Shown piece by piece: positions 32,531 to 41,333 of a stretch of 64,000 nt of DNA (position 1 is its first letter; every line of letters starts with the position of its first letter). The notes beneath the pieces were generated by a model. The model made no database searches. It had not been told where the DNA came from and was given only the letters and a program-made list of their open reading frames with translations. Made by a program: the position numbers and the translations under genes. Source of the stretch: Streptomyces sp. AM 2-1-1 (GTDB lineage: Bacteria; Actinomycetota; Actinomycetes; Streptomycetales; Streptomycetaceae); NCBI RefSeq assembly GCF_029167645.1, contig NZ_CP119147.1:372001-436000 (forward strand), written 5' to 3'.

Positions 32531-33565
32531 ATGACCGTCGCCCTGGACCCGACCCTGTTCCACCAGACCGGCGTGGGCCTGTCCGTGCCGTTCGCCATTG
32601 CCGGGACGGGCATCCATCTGCCGCCGGACGTCGTCACCAACCAGGAGCTCACCCGCTCCCTGGACACCAGCGACGCATGGATCACCAGCCGCACGGGTAT
32701 TCGCGAGCGCCGCCGTCTGGCCCCGCACCTGGCGACCTCCGACATGTGCGTCGCCGCCGCTCACCCGGCCCTGGAATCCGCCGGCGTCGAGCCCGGCCGA
32801 CTGGACGCGGTCATCGTCGCCACCTACACCTGGGACCAACCGCTCCTGTCGACCGCGCTCATCGTCAAGGACGCCCTCGGTGCCCACCGCGCGCTCTCCC
32901 TGGACGTCACGACAGCCGCCTGTGCCTCCGGCATCCAGGCCCTGCTGATCGCCGCACACCTGATGCAGAACCCCTCCATCACCACCGTCCTGCTGCTCGC
33001 GGCCGACTGCGCCTCCAGGGTCGCCGACCCCACCGACCGCACCACCGGTGTCTTCTTCGGAGACGCCGCGGCCGCCGTCGTCCTCACCCGCAACGACACC
33101 CCGGGTGCGGGTCTGCTCTCCTACAGCCTGGGCTCCCAGCTCTCCTACGCCGTCCAGATCCCCGCCGGAGGCTCCCGGGCGCCCGCCAGCACCGCCACCG
33201 TCGCCGCCGGGGACCACTACCTGTCGATGGACGGCCGTGCCGTCTGGAACGCCGCGACCACGCTGCTGCCCGAGAGCATCACCTGCGCCGCCCGGCGCGC
33301 CGGGGTACCGATCGACCAGGTACGGCACTTCTTCCTGCACCAGGCCAACCTGAACATTCTCGACGAGACCATGGCGGTCCTGGGGGTCCCCCGAGAACGG
33401 GCCCCGGTCACGATCGACCGACTGGGCAACACCGGATCGGCCGGCGTGTTCACCGCACTCCACACCGCCGTCGCCGGGGGTTCCCTCCTCCCGGGAGACA
33501 CCTACGTGCTGTCCGGAATCGGAGCGGGCTTCCAGTGGGGGACCCTCTGCCTCCGACACGCCTGA
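32531..33565 (+). CDS. Stand-alone beta-ketoacyl-ACP synthase III (FabH-like)
   Basis: 344 residues of the thiolase fold. The catalytic triad is complete: Cys131 in TTAACASG, His270 in FLHQAN and Asn300 in LGNTGSAG. The N-terminus (GTGIHLPPDVVTNQEL, SDAWITSRTGIRERR) is classic FabH. Such enzymes condense acyl-CoA with malonyl-ACP, or act as acyltransferases in secondary metabolism. No acyl carrier protein or other fatty-acid synthase gene is adjacent, which argues against a housekeeping fabH and for a pathway-specific role. ATG at 32531 is chosen because the upstream extension has no family similarity. It might be co-transcribed with the glutamine-synthetase-like gene 129 bp downstream. Confidence 0.9.
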   Translation: MTVALDPTLFHQTGVGLSVPFAIAGTGIHLPPDVVTNQELTRSLDTSDAWITSRTGIRERRRLAPHLATSDMCVAAAHPALESAGVEPGRLDAVIVATYTWDQPLLSTALIVKDALGAHRALSLDVTTAACASGIQALLIAAHLMQNPSITTVLLLAADCASRVADPTDRTTGVFFGDAAAAVVLTRNDTPGAGLLSYSLGSQLSYAVQIPAGGSRAPASTATVAAGDHYLSMDGRAVWNAATTLLPESITCAARRAGVPIDQVRHFFLHQANLNILDETMAVLGVPRERAPVTIDRLGNTGSAGVFTALHTAVAGGSLLPGDTYVLSGIGAGFQWGTLCLRHA

Positions 33566-33694
33566 CCAACCCCACATCAGGTTCGATGAAGGGGGTTGCC
33601 GCCTCGGCGCGGATGTCACGTCCGCGCTCCGGCCGTTCACGGACGGGTGAACTCGTGGTCGGCGGCTGGCGATTCCGTAGTGACCCGCACCAGC

Positions 33695-35044
33695 ATGGAC
33701 TGCATGACCACCACGTGCTCGCAGGCCGAACGGGCCGCTCAGGCCCGCGCGGCCGAACTACGGCTCGCCGCCGACGACATCGACGGCGTCGTGTTCGGCT
33801 GGGTCGACAACGCAGGACTCACCCGGGTGAAGTCCGTCCCGCTCGCCCGACTCGGACAGGCCGCCGAGCACGGTGTCGGCGCCCTCCCCTGCTTCGACGT
33901 CTCGCTGGTGGACGACTCCTTCACCACCACGGCGTCGAGCAGCGGCCCGATGGGCGACCTACGGCTCGTGCCCGACCTCGACCGGCTCACCCCGCTCGCC
34001 GCCCAGCCCGGCTGGGCCTGGGCCCCGGCGGACCTCTACGCCCAGGACGGCACCCCGCACCCCGGCTGTCAGCGCGGCTTCGCCCGGCGTGCCACCGAGG
34101 CCGTCGAGCGGCGCGGTTACGCGGTGCGGGCCGGGATCGAGGTCGAGTGGGTGGTGGCCGACGCGACCGGAGACCCCGCGGCCTCGGGGCCCGGGTACGG
34201 GATGACGCGCTTCATCGAACACTCCGACTACCTGCGGGAGTTGCTCCGCGCTCTCACCGCGCAGGGCCTGACCGTGCTGCAGCTCCACCCCGAGTACGCC
34301 GCCGGGCAGTTCGAGGTCTCGGTCGCCCCCGAGGGGCCGGTCGAGGCGGCCGACACCACGATGCTGGTGCGCCACACCATCCGGGCCGTCTCGGCCCGGC
34401 ACGGGCTGCGGGTCTCGTACGCCCCCGTCTTCGCCGAGGGCACGATCGGCAACGGCGGCCACCTGCACCTCAGCCTCTGGCAGCAGGGCCGCAACCTCGG
34501 ACATGACGGGCCCGGCCGTCACGGGCTGCACCCCGAGGCCGAACACTTCCTCTCGGGGGTGCTGGCCGAGCTGCCCGCTCTGCTCGCCCTCGGCGCACCC
34601 GGCGCCGCCTCCTACCTGCGCCTGGTCCCTTCCCGCTTCGCGGGGGCGTACCGCTGCTGGGGCCTGGAGAACCGCGAGGCGGCGCTGCGCCTGATCGCCG
34701 GTTCGGCGACCGGGCAGGCCAATGCCGAGTTCAAGTGCTTCGACGCCGCCGCCAATCCGTACCTGGAGGTCGGCGGGGTGCTGGCCGCCGGGCTCGCCGG
34801 GCTCGACGCCGCGATGCCGCTGCCCCCCGAGACCACCACGGACCCCGCCGCTCTCGGCGGCGCCGAGCGCCTTCCGGCGAGCCTCTCGGAGGCGACCGAC
34901 GCGTTCGAGAAATCCGCCCTCCTGCGCCGGTCGCTCGGCCCCGGGCTGTACGAGGCGGTACTGGCCGTCCGGCGGGCGGAGGCGGAGTTGTTCGCGGGGA
35001 TGCCGGATGCGGACGTCATCGAGGCGGTGCGCTGGCGATACTGA
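33695..35044 (+). CDS. Glutamine synthetase-like ligase (gamma-glutamyl-amine synthetase type)
   Basis: About 449 residues. The GS N-terminal beta-grasp is followed by the catalytic domain with metal ligands near GIEVEW (Glu149/151), GQFEVS (Glu207), the HxH motif NGGHLHLS at 253-260, and ENREAALR near residue 330. Members that differ from housekeeping GlnA often join glutamate to amines such as putrescine, ethanolamine or anilines. The neighbouring convergent ornithine-decarboxylase-like gene would supply such an amine, so gamma-glutamyl-polyamine formation is a reasonable inference. The start is uncertain (ATG 33695 or 33704; no strong ribosome binding site). True glutamine synthesis is unlikely given the context. 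Confidence 0.88.
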   Translation: MDCMTTTCSQAERAAQARAAELRLAADDIDGVVFGWVDNAGLTRVKSVPLARLGQAAEHGVGALPCFDVSLVDDSFTTTASSSGPMGDLRLVPDLDRLTPLAAQPGWAWAPADLYAQDGTPHPGCQRGFARRATEAVERRGYAVRAGIEVEWVVADATGDPAASGPGYGMTRFIEHSDYLRELLRALTAQGLTVLQLHPEYAAGQFEVSVAPEGPVEAADTTMLVRHTIRAVSARHGLRVSYAPVFAEGTIGNGGHLHLSLWQQGRNLGHDGPGRHGLHPEAEHFLSGVLAELPALLALGAPGAASYLRLVPSRFAGAYRCWGLENREAALRLIAGSATGQANAEFKCFDAAANPYLEVGGVLAAGLAGLDAAMPLPPETTTDPAALGGAERLPASLSEATDAFEKSALLRRSLGPGLYEAVLAVRRAEAELFAGMPDADVIEAVRWRY

Positions 35045-35108
35045 CGGAGGGTCATCTCTGCGGCCCGGTAGCGGGTGAGGACGGTGGACATCCGCATCCA
35101 CCCGTACC

Positions 35109-35125
35109 GGCCGGCGCCGCCGGCC
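35109..35125. terminator. Possible bidirectional terminator hairpin
   Basis: GGCCGGC, a 3-base loop and GCCGGCC lie between the convergent stops of the glutamine-synthetase-like gene (35044) and the decarboxylase gene (35167). There is no T-run, as usual in actinomycetes. Confidence 0.4.
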
Positions 35126-35166
35126 CGCCCGCGTCGCTCGCCGCGAGCAGCAGGATGCGCGGTCCC

Positions 35167-36486
35167 TCAGGCGCTTCCTCCGTCCGGAGCAGGACCGGCG
35201 ACGCACGTGTACGGCAGCGGCGCGAAGCCGTTGAAGCCCTGGGTGGTGTAGGCCACGGCATAGGCGCCGCAGGAGTGGATCCAGACAGGGTCGCCGGATG
35301 CGATGGTGCGCGGCACCCGTACCAGGCCGCCTTCCTGGGCGTAGGCGTCATCGCTGTCGCACGTCGGACCGGCCACCACGGCGTCGACGAACTGCCCGCC
35401 GGGTCGGGTCGGGAACTCCAGCCGGTACTGCAACTGGTCCATCTCGTAGAGACCGTTGAACTTCCCGCAGCTGAGGTAGAGCCAGTGCACGCGTGTGCCG
35501 TCGGCCCGGTGGCGCGAAGTGAGCCGGGAGACGTGGGCGCGGATCGCGCCGTGGTCGGCGACCAGGTGGCGGCCGGGCTCCAGCAGGAAGGACAACGGCG
35601 CCGTGCTGACGGCGCGCAGCCGCGCCATTCCCTCGCGCATCACCGTGAACATCTTGTCCAGCGGCGGCTCCAGTGGCCGGCCGCACCGGTCGAGCACGCC
35701 GAGGGCGGGCAGTCCACCGCCGAGGTTGATCCGGTCCAGGAGGACCCCCTGCCGCTGCAGCCTTTCCAGCAAGGCGGCCAGCGTCTCGATCGCCGCGCTC
35801 CAGGCTTCGGTCGTCATCTGCTGGGAGCCGACGTGCACCGACAGGCCGGAGGGCACCAGAGCCGCGTCCCGGGCTGCGACGAGCACGCGCAGGGCATCCT
35901 CGGGCGAGCAGCCGAACTTGTGACTCAGACCCCACAGCGCGCCCTCACCGCTGGTGGCGACGCGACAGAACACTGCGGACCCCGGCGCGTGTTCGGCGAT
36001 GGCGGCGACGTCCTCCCGGCTGTCGGTGGCGAAGTCACGCACGCCCAGCCGGTAGGCGTCGGCGATGTTGCGGTCGGACTTGACGGTGTTGCCGTAGTGG
36101 ATCAGGCCGGGGGCCACTCCGGTGCGCAGCGCCTGGATGATCTCCTGCGGACCGGCGGCGTCGAAGCCGGCACCGAGTCCGGCGAGATGATCGAGCACCT
36201 CGTCCACCGGGCATGCCTTCATCGCGAACCGGACGCCGACACCGGGAAGTTCGGCACACAGGGCAGTGTACTGGCGCCCGATGCCCTCCAGGTCGTAGAC
36301 GAGGGTGTCCTCGACCGCGTTCGCGAGGGCGGCGCGCAGGGCGGAATCCTCGTGCCGGCCGGAAGGGGGCGGCCAGGACCTCGGCACGGCGGCCGACGCC
36401 GTCGGGGCGCGGTGGGCGGCACTGCCACGGTCGGCCGCCCGGCGCTGTTCGGCGATCTGACACATGTCGGTGGCCTGAGGCCTCAC
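35167..36486 (-). CDS. PLP-dependent ornithine/diaminopimelate decarboxylase family (fold III)
   Basis: 439 residues. The PLP lysine is Lys90 in FAMKACP. HVGSQ at 218-222, the phosphate-binding GGG at 256-258 and EPGR at 303-306 are in place. The second-subunit active-site motif is GPTCDSDD with Cys376, as in ornithine decarboxylases. Diamine formation from ornithine or lysine is the best call; other substrates within the family are possible. GTG at 36486 is chosen because GGGAG lies 6 bases upstream; ATG at 36465 is the alternative. The first 45 residues are a non-conserved, probably disordered tail. It converges on the glutamine-synthetase-like gene, which could use its product. Confidence 0.9.
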   Translation of the reverse strand: MRPQATDMCQIAEQRRAADRGSAAHRAPTASAAVPRSWPPPSGRHEDSALRAALANAVEDTLVYDLEGIGRQYTALCAELPGVGVRFAMKACPVDEVLDHLAGLGAGFDAAGPQEIIQALRTGVAPGLIHYGNTVKSDRNIADAYRLGVRDFATDSREDVAAIAEHAPGSAVFCRVATSGEGALWGLSHKFGCSPEDALRVLVAARDAALVPSGLSVHVGSQQMTTEAWSAAIETLAALLERLQRQGVLLDRINLGGGLPALGVLDRCGRPLEPPLDKMFTVMREGMARLRAVSTAPLSFLLEPGRHLVADHGAIRAHVSRLTSRHRADGTRVHWLYLSCGKFNGLYEMDQLQYRLEFPTRPGGQFVDAVVAGPTCDSDDAYAQEGGLVRVPRTIASGDPVWIHSCGAYAVAYTTQGFNGFAPLPYTCVAGPAPDGGSA

Positions 36487-36905
36487 GCATGACTCCCTGT
36501 CCGACTGGGTGATCGATGCCGGGAACGTTCCGGCACCCACGAGAGGGAACGAGGGAGTGCAGAGGTGGGTTATGACTCGTGAGCCGAATTCCTCACGCCG
36601 GGCTCCGTGGACGCCGGACGGCCCGGCCCGCCCCTGGCGCGCGTATGGGGGTGCGAGCGTCAAGATGCCGGTCATGCGACGCGGGAACTGCGCGAGCCAG
36701 CAGAAGCAGCGGCAGCGGCAGCGCGACGGGGGCGAGCCGGCACCCCGGTGGGACGACGCCTCGGGCGCGGGCCGGGCCTCACTGGCCCCGCCCGCGCGGT
36801 CGCCGCCGGATCACGGCCGACGGCGGGCGCCCCGTCGGTGTCGGCCGTCTTCCCGGCCTCCCGCACCCCGCCGCACGGCCGCGTCCGGAAGGAAGAACCG
36901 ACCCG
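36487..36905. other. 419-bp intergenic region
   Basis: It holds the upstream region of the decarboxylase gene and the 3' region of the cellulase gene. A GCAG/GGCAGC-rich low-complexity stretch lies at about 36700-36725. A long inverted repeat at 36813-36848 is listed separately. No gene is supported. Confidence 0.6.
36813..36848 (-). terminator. Probable terminator of the cellulase transcript
   Basis: Nine-base arms ACGGCCGAC / GTCGGCCGT flank an 18-base loop that can itself pair. It lies about 60 bp downstream of the stop of the GH6 gene ending at 36906. Confidence 0.5.
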
Positions 36906-38219
36906 TCAGAGTCCTGCCCAGTGGTTCAGCGTCAGACGGGGCTGCGCGTTGCGGGCGAGCTCGTGGGCCTGTTCGGGCCACCAGACTCCGGCGGCCGGGT
37001 CGACGACACCGTACTCGGGGTCGACCGTGCCGCCGGTGTTCCGGGTGCAACTGCCGTCGGACTCACCGATGGTCTTCACGTACAGGTAGGCGTCCACCAG
37101 CGGAACGCCCGTGTCGGCGGTCGGGCGGGGGCCCATGCCCCGTCCGGGCGGGTTGCACCACGTCTCCGGGTCCCCCGCGTACTTACCGGCCGGCGGGGTC
37201 CACGGCCCCTTTCCGTTGCGGCTGGTGTCGACGACGAAGTGCGCCAGCTCGCCGGTGGAAGGAGTGCCCACGTTCTGGTCGTACCAGGCGTCCGTCCAGT
37301 GCCAGGTCGAGGGGTCGGTGGAGGAGACGGCGTTGCCGGGGGTGGTGTCGTTGGGGGCGGCCGGGGAGTAGTACTGGCTGGCGCACCAGTCGCTGTGACC
37401 CCGGGACCACTCGGGCCCCTTGGTCGCGAACCACATGCACTGGGAGATCCAGGTCCCGTAGTGCGATGTCTCGTCGGTGGGCTGGTAGTTGGATATGTTC
37501 AGGACGAAGCCGTCACTCCTTTCCACGCCTGCGTCCAGGAGCCGCTGCGTGATGTCGCCGACGGACCGCCACTGACTGTTGCCCGCGTCCAGGTAGACCG
37601 CGGTGTTCGCGGCGCCCTTCAGGGTGCGGACCGCGTAGTCGAGGTCGGACAGGCGGCGAACGGTGAGTTCTCCGGTCGGGTCGATGTCTCCGGCACAGTC
37701 CTTGGGCAGGGCGGCCAGGCCGTCGGGCTCCAGGATGACCACGGCCTTGCTGCTGCCGATGCCCTGGGCGAACGCGTCGATCCACTGACGGTAGGCGGCG
37801 GAGGAGTCGGCCCCGCCGCTGGAGTAGAGGCTGCAGTCGCGTCCGGGGATGTTGTACGCGACGAGGACCGGGACCCGGCGGGTGGTCGCGGCGGCACGGA
37901 CGAGCTTGCGCACGCCGGTACGGGCTTCGGTGGGCGTGCCCTCCGTGAACCAGGCGGCCTGCGGGTAACTCGCCAACTTGGCCATGTTCAAGCCGTCTTC
38001 GAGATGTCCGGCCTTCAGGTCGTCGAGGGCCTGCCGGGCCGCCTTGCTGCTCGGGTCGACGTAGAACTTCGTCGCCGGGGTGACCGTTCCCGTCGCGGGA
38101 GCGGGAGCGGGAGCGGGAGTGGTTGCGGGTGCGGCCTGGGCGGGGGCGGCGAATGCCGCGCAGGCGGTGAGCGCCGCGGCGACGATGGCCGTACGGCGCC
38201 GGAAAGTACGGGAACGCAT
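36906..38219 (-). CDS. Secreted glycoside hydrolase family 6 cellulase
   Basis: 437 residues. A signal peptide (MRSRTFRRRT basic start, hydrophobic AIVAAALTACAAF, cleavage after AQA) is followed by an Ala-Pro-Thr linker at 30-50 and a GH6 barrel. GH6 landmarks are NIPGRDC (Asp128), ILEPDG (general acid Asp166) and VDTSRNG (Asp331). The enzyme cleaves beta-1,4-glucan with inversion. The long loop region QCMWFATKGPEWSRGHSDW suggests an endoglucanase or exo-type variation that cannot be settled here. No cellulose-binding module is present. The ATG at 38219 has GGAG closely upstream. It lies 161 bp downstream of a second GH6 gene on the same strand and may share its CebR-type operators. Confidence 0.95.
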   Translation of the reverse strand: MRSRTFRRRTAIVAAALTACAAFAAPAQAAPATTPAPAPAPATGTVTPATKFYVDPSSKAARQALDDLKAGHLEDGLNMAKLASYPQAAWFTEGTPTEARTGVRKLVRAAATTRRVPVLVAYNIPGRDCSLYSSGGADSSAAYRQWIDAFAQGIGSSKAVVILEPDGLAALPKDCAGDIDPTGELTVRRLSDLDYAVRTLKGAANTAVYLDAGNSQWRSVGDITQRLLDAGVERSDGFVLNISNYQPTDETSHYGTWISQCMWFATKGPEWSRGHSDWCASQYYSPAAPNDTTPGNAVSSTDPSTWHWTDAWYDQNVGTPSTGELAHFVVDTSRNGKGPWTPPAGKYAGDPETWCNPPGRGMGPRPTADTGVPLVDAYLYVKTIGESDGSCTRNTGGTVDPEYGVVDPAAGVWWPEQAHELARNAQPRLTLNHWAGL

Positions 38220-38380
38220 GGAGACTCCTGGTCTGGGATCGAAGGCTGCGGAGGGGCCGTGCCCCACCTGCTGGAACCCGACGCGCGCCGTCACGGCAGG
38301 CGGGCTCCGTCGAGGGATGGCGGGAGGGGAACGGAGCTTTCTCCGGGACCTCACCGAAACGGCCGGCGGGGAGGGGGAGA

Positions 38381-39349
38381 TCAGTAGCCGTAGATCATCT
38401 TGTAGGCGGCTTCGGGGAGGAACTGGCCTGCTGCGGATCCGGCTCCGACCCCGCAGTTGCCGTCCGACTCCCCGGGGGTCTTGATCCACAGGAGCATCTC
38501 CGCGCCCCCGCCCTTCTGGGTGGGGGTCCCGATCCTGCGGCCGGCCGAGTTGCACCATTCGCCGTTGCTCGAGCCGTTGCCGTTGCGGCTGGTGTCCACG
38601 ACGAACGGCTTCGTGTACCCCTTGGACGAGCTCAGCGCGGCGTTGACCGCGTTGGCGTAGGTGATGTTCTGCGCGGTGGTGTAGTGGTTGGAGACGTTCA
38701 GCGAGAAGCCCCGGGTACGGCGGAGACCCGCAGCGTCCAGGCTCGCGGCCATCGACGTGGCGCTGCGCCAGCCCGGGTTGCCGGCGTCGAGGTAGACCCA
38801 GGTGTTGGGGGCCTTCTGGCTGAACTGGGTGATCGCGTTGTTGAGCAGGGAGTTCCGCTCGGTGATCTGGGCGGCCGTCATGCAACTGGTGTCGCCGAGC
38901 GCATCGGGTTCCAGGACGACGACGGCGGGCCGGCTGCCGATCCCGCCGGCGAACGCGGCGATCCACTCGTTGTAGGCGGCGACGGATCCCGCCCCGCCTC
39001 CGGACTGCCCGCCGCAGATGTCGCGGTTGGGGATGTTGTACGCGACGAGGACGGGCAGTTTGTCCGCGGCGTCGGCCGCGCCGGCATAGGCCCCGGTCGC
39101 CGTTCCTATGGTGCCGCTCCAGTTGCCGAACCAGCGGGCCATGGGCTTCGCGGCGATGTTGTCGCGGATCGCGGGCGCTCGTCCGTCACCGGGGTTGGCC
39201 GCGGCCCACAGCGCCGGGCTGGAGTGGGGGTCGACGTAGAAGCCGCTGGTGAGCGTGGTCGGATCGGCCGCCTGGGCGGGCGGGGAGACGACGAGGACCA
39301 ACGGCAGGGCCAGCAGCGCTGCTGTCATCGCATGGCGGAGGTGACGCAT
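38381..39349 (-). CDS. Secreted compact GH6 endoglucanase
   Basis: 322 residues. The signal peptide is MRHLRHAMTAALLALPLVLV, with cleavage after AQA near residue 28. The catalytic domain carries YNIPNRD (Asp110), VLEPDA (Asp149) and VVDTSRNG (Asp252), the GH6 residues also present in its neighbour. It has no linker or cellulose-binding module. The length and the closing sequence QFLPEAAYKMIYGY are typical of streptomycete GH6 endoglucanases. GAGG lies 8 bases before ATG 39349. Three TGG-AGCGCT-CCA operators lie 148-318 bp upstream, so cellobiose-type induction is expected. Confidence 0.95.
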   Translation of the reverse strand: MRHLRHAMTAALLALPLVLVVSPPAQAADPTTLTSGFYVDPHSSPALWAAANPGDGRAPAIRDNIAAKPMARWFGNWSGTIGTATGAYAGAADAADKLPVLVAYNIPNRDICGGQSGGGAGSVAAYNEWIAAFAGGIGSRPAVVVLEPDALGDTSCMTAAQITERNSLLNNAITQFSQKAPNTWVYLDAGNPGWRSATSMAASLDAAGLRRTRGFSLNVSNHYTTAQNITYANAVNAALSSSKGYTKPFVVDTSRNGNGSSNGEWCNSAGRRIGTPTQKGGGAEMLLWIKTPGESDGNCGVGAGSAAGQFLPEAAYKMIYGY

Positions 39350-39496
39350 GGGAGTACCTCGGTTCCTGACGGGGATGACGCCGCACGGCTCTCGTCCTGA
39401 GCGTGCGGCGCGGAGGGAAAACGGTGCACGAGGTGGCGGCCGGACCCGCGGCTCGGGCCTGGCGCGCCTCGCGGACCGGAACACGACGGCCGGAAT

Positions 39497-39510
39497 TGGG
39501 AGCGCTCCCA
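39497..39510. promoter_or_regulatory. Perfect CebR/CelR operator TGGGAGCGCTCCCA
   Basis: This exact 14-bp palindrome is the published binding site of the cellulose-utilisation repressors CebR (Streptomyces) and CelR (Thermobifida). It lies 148 bp upstream of the compact GH6 gene. Confidence 0.93.
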
Positions 39511-39511
39511 C

Positions 39512-39525
39512 TGGAAGCGCTACCA
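39512..39525. promoter_or_regulatory. Imperfect CebR-type site TGGAAGCGCTACCA
   Basis: It starts 15 bp after the perfect site and keeps the central AGCGCT. Two adjacent sites may allow side-by-side repressor dimers. Confidence 0.75.
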
Positions 39526-39653
39526 GAATCGTCCGGAGCACCTTGCGGGTATGGCCGGTATCGTCTGGGCTGGGATTGGAGCTGTCAAGGGGCCCTGCAC
39601 GGAGCTCGGTTCAGTTCAGGTTCGATTCGGCACGGAGGGAGCCCTGGGAAAAC

Positions 39654-39667
39654 TGGAAGCGCTACCA
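39654..39667. promoter_or_regulatory. Second imperfect CebR-type site TGGAAGCGCTACCA
   Basis: Identical in sequence to the site at 39512 and 129 bp from it towards the regulator gene. It could mediate looping, or control of the divergent regulator gene. Confidence 0.75.
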
Positions 39668-40028
39668 CTACCCTGCCCAGGATGACGAGGAGGTTTCCTG
39701 CCACCGCACCAGGCGTTCTCCGCGGCGCAGGACCACGCCGCGGGCGAGGCCCGCGTGGGCCGGCCGGGACCTGTCTCGTTCCTCGCGGCGCGGGCACCGG
39801 TTCTCGGGGCCCCGCTGAGCACCGGGCACGAGACACGTGGCGTGTCCCGGGGGAGCAGGCGATCGGGAACCGGGCAGGTCGCGCTCACGCGACCGGGGTC
39901 GCCCCCGCCTTCGACGCGGGAGCGAACGGCTCCACCGCAGGCCGGGGCCCCCGTCCGGCCGGTCGGGCGCGTGGGATCATCACCGTAGCCATCCGGCGGA
40001 CAGCAACCCCAGAGGAGCACGTGTCCCG

Positions 40029-41060
40029 ATGCAGCCCACGCCCCGGCGCATGCCGACCCTCGACGAGGTGGCCGCACGAGCGGGCGTGTCGCGCACCGTG
40101 GCTTCCCGGGCGGTCAACAACGTCCCGCATGTGAGCCGGGCCAAGCGGGAGGCGGTCGAACGGGCCGTCCTCGAGCTGGGATACGTACCGAACCCCACCG
40201 CGCGGGCGCTGGCCGGCAACCGGGTGGGCGCGGTGGTACTGGCCGCCTCCAGTGACGAGGCCGGCCTCTTCGCGGACCCGTTCTTCGCCGAAATCGTCGT
40301 CGGGGTGAGCACGGCGCTGGACGACACCGACCTGGAACTCATCCTGGTGCTCGCCAACTCACCCCGGGGCCGGGCCCGCCTGCGGCAGATGGTCAGCTCC
40401 CGTCGGGCGGACGGCATCATGCTGATGGCCCTACGGGGAGACGACCCGCTGGGACGGCTGGCCGAGGACGCCGGAATGCCGGTCGTCTTCGGCGGGCTCC
40501 CCCTGACCGGGGAGCCTCGCTGGTACGTGGACGCCGACAACAGGGGCGGGGGCCGGCTGGCCGCCGATCACTTCGTACGCACCGGGCGGACCGGACCCGT
40601 CATGATCACCGGTCAGGTGGACAGCCGGGTCTCGGTGACCCGCGAGCAGGGCTTCGCCGAGGGCCTGGCGCTGGCAGGCGTCCCGCTGCTCGGCGTCTCC
40701 TCGGGCGCGTTCCAGGTGGAAGGCGGCGCGGAGGCCATGGAACGACTGCTCGACGCCCATCCGCGATTGGACTCGGTCTTCACGGCATCGGACGGGATGG
40801 CGATCGGCGCGCTGCAGGTGCTCCGCCGACGTGGTCGACGGGTGCCGGAGGACGTGTCGGTGATCGGCTTCGACGACCTTGCCGTGGCTCGGCACGCCAA
40901 CCCGCCGCTGACCACCGTGCGCCAGCCGGTCAGGGCGCTGGGGCACGAGATGGCACGGATGCTGGTCAACGCGATCGGCGGCCACGACCCGAACCCCCTG
41001 ATACTTCCGACCCGGTTGACGGTCCGGAAGTCCGCACCGGGACCGGCCTCGCCCGGCTGA
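40029..41060 (+). CDS. LacI/GalR-family transcriptional regulator, probable control of cellulase genes
   Basis: 343 residues. The N-terminal helix-turn-helix (TLDEVAARAGVSRTVASRAVNN) and hinge (GYVPNPTARALAGNR) are followed by a periplasmic-binding-protein-like sugar sensor (SVIGFDDLAVARHANPPLTTV near the end). ATG at 40029 is preferred, with AGGAG 11 bases upstream; ATG at 40050 (MPTLDEV) is the alternative. It is divergent from the two GH6 genes, with three CebR-type operators between. It may be a local paralogue of CebR, since cebR normally sits beside the cebEFG transporter genes, which are absent here. Cello-oligosaccharides are the expected inducers by inference. Confidence 0.92.
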   Translation: MQPTPRRMPTLDEVAARAGVSRTVASRAVNNVPHVSRAKREAVERAVLELGYVPNPTARALAGNRVGAVVLAASSDEAGLFADPFFAEIVVGVSTALDDTDLELILVLANSPRGRARLRQMVSSRRADGIMLMALRGDDPLGRLAEDAGMPVVFGGLPLTGEPRWYVDADNRGGGRLAADHFVRTGRTGPVMITGQVDSRVSVTREQGFAEGLALAGVPLLGVSSGAFQVEGGAEAMERLLDAHPRLDSVFTASDGMAIGALQVLRRRGRRVPEDVSVIGFDDLAVARHANPPLTTVRQPVRALGHEMARMLVNAIGGHDPNPLILPTRLTVRKSAPGPASPG

Positions 41061-41333
41061 TCATCGGCCGCCGGCGACCGGCAGTTCGTGTCGGCGGGGT
41101 GCCGCGTCGTCGTGCGGCCGGGCCGCGCCCGTCGTGGTGGAGACGGCGCGATCAAGGAGGGCGCTGCCGTGCGTCCACGCGGACCGCGCGGCTTCCTGCC
41201 GCACGTCGCGACCGGAGTGGGCGCGCGCCGACTCGCCCACGCCGCGCGCTGCCTGGAAGCACGGGGATCCCCCGATGCGGCGGCAGCCGCGGCCGGCTGC
41301 CGAGTAGCGGGGTCGGTGGTCGGGCCGCCTCCC

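Larger units (their letters stand above)
39350..40028. other. 679-bp divergent regulatory region between cellulase and LacI-type regulator
   Basis: Three CebR-type 14-bp sites lie in it (listed separately). Bases 39540-39650 are moderately AT-rich and probably contain promoters. An inverted repeat GACAC-GTGGC-GTGTC lies near 39834-39848. No gene is supported inside it. Confidence 0.7.

Noticed and set aside
32531..33565. Assignment of the KAS III gene as housekeeping fabH
   Set aside because: Housekeeping fabH in streptomycetes sits with fabD, acpP and fabF; none is present here.
36700..36725. CAG/GGCAGC low-complexity repeat
   Set aside because: Short, imperfect and without flanking structure; not clearly functional.
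38098..38125. GCGGGA hexanucleotide repeat
   Set aside because: It encodes the Ala-Pro linker of the secreted cellulase and needs no other explanation.
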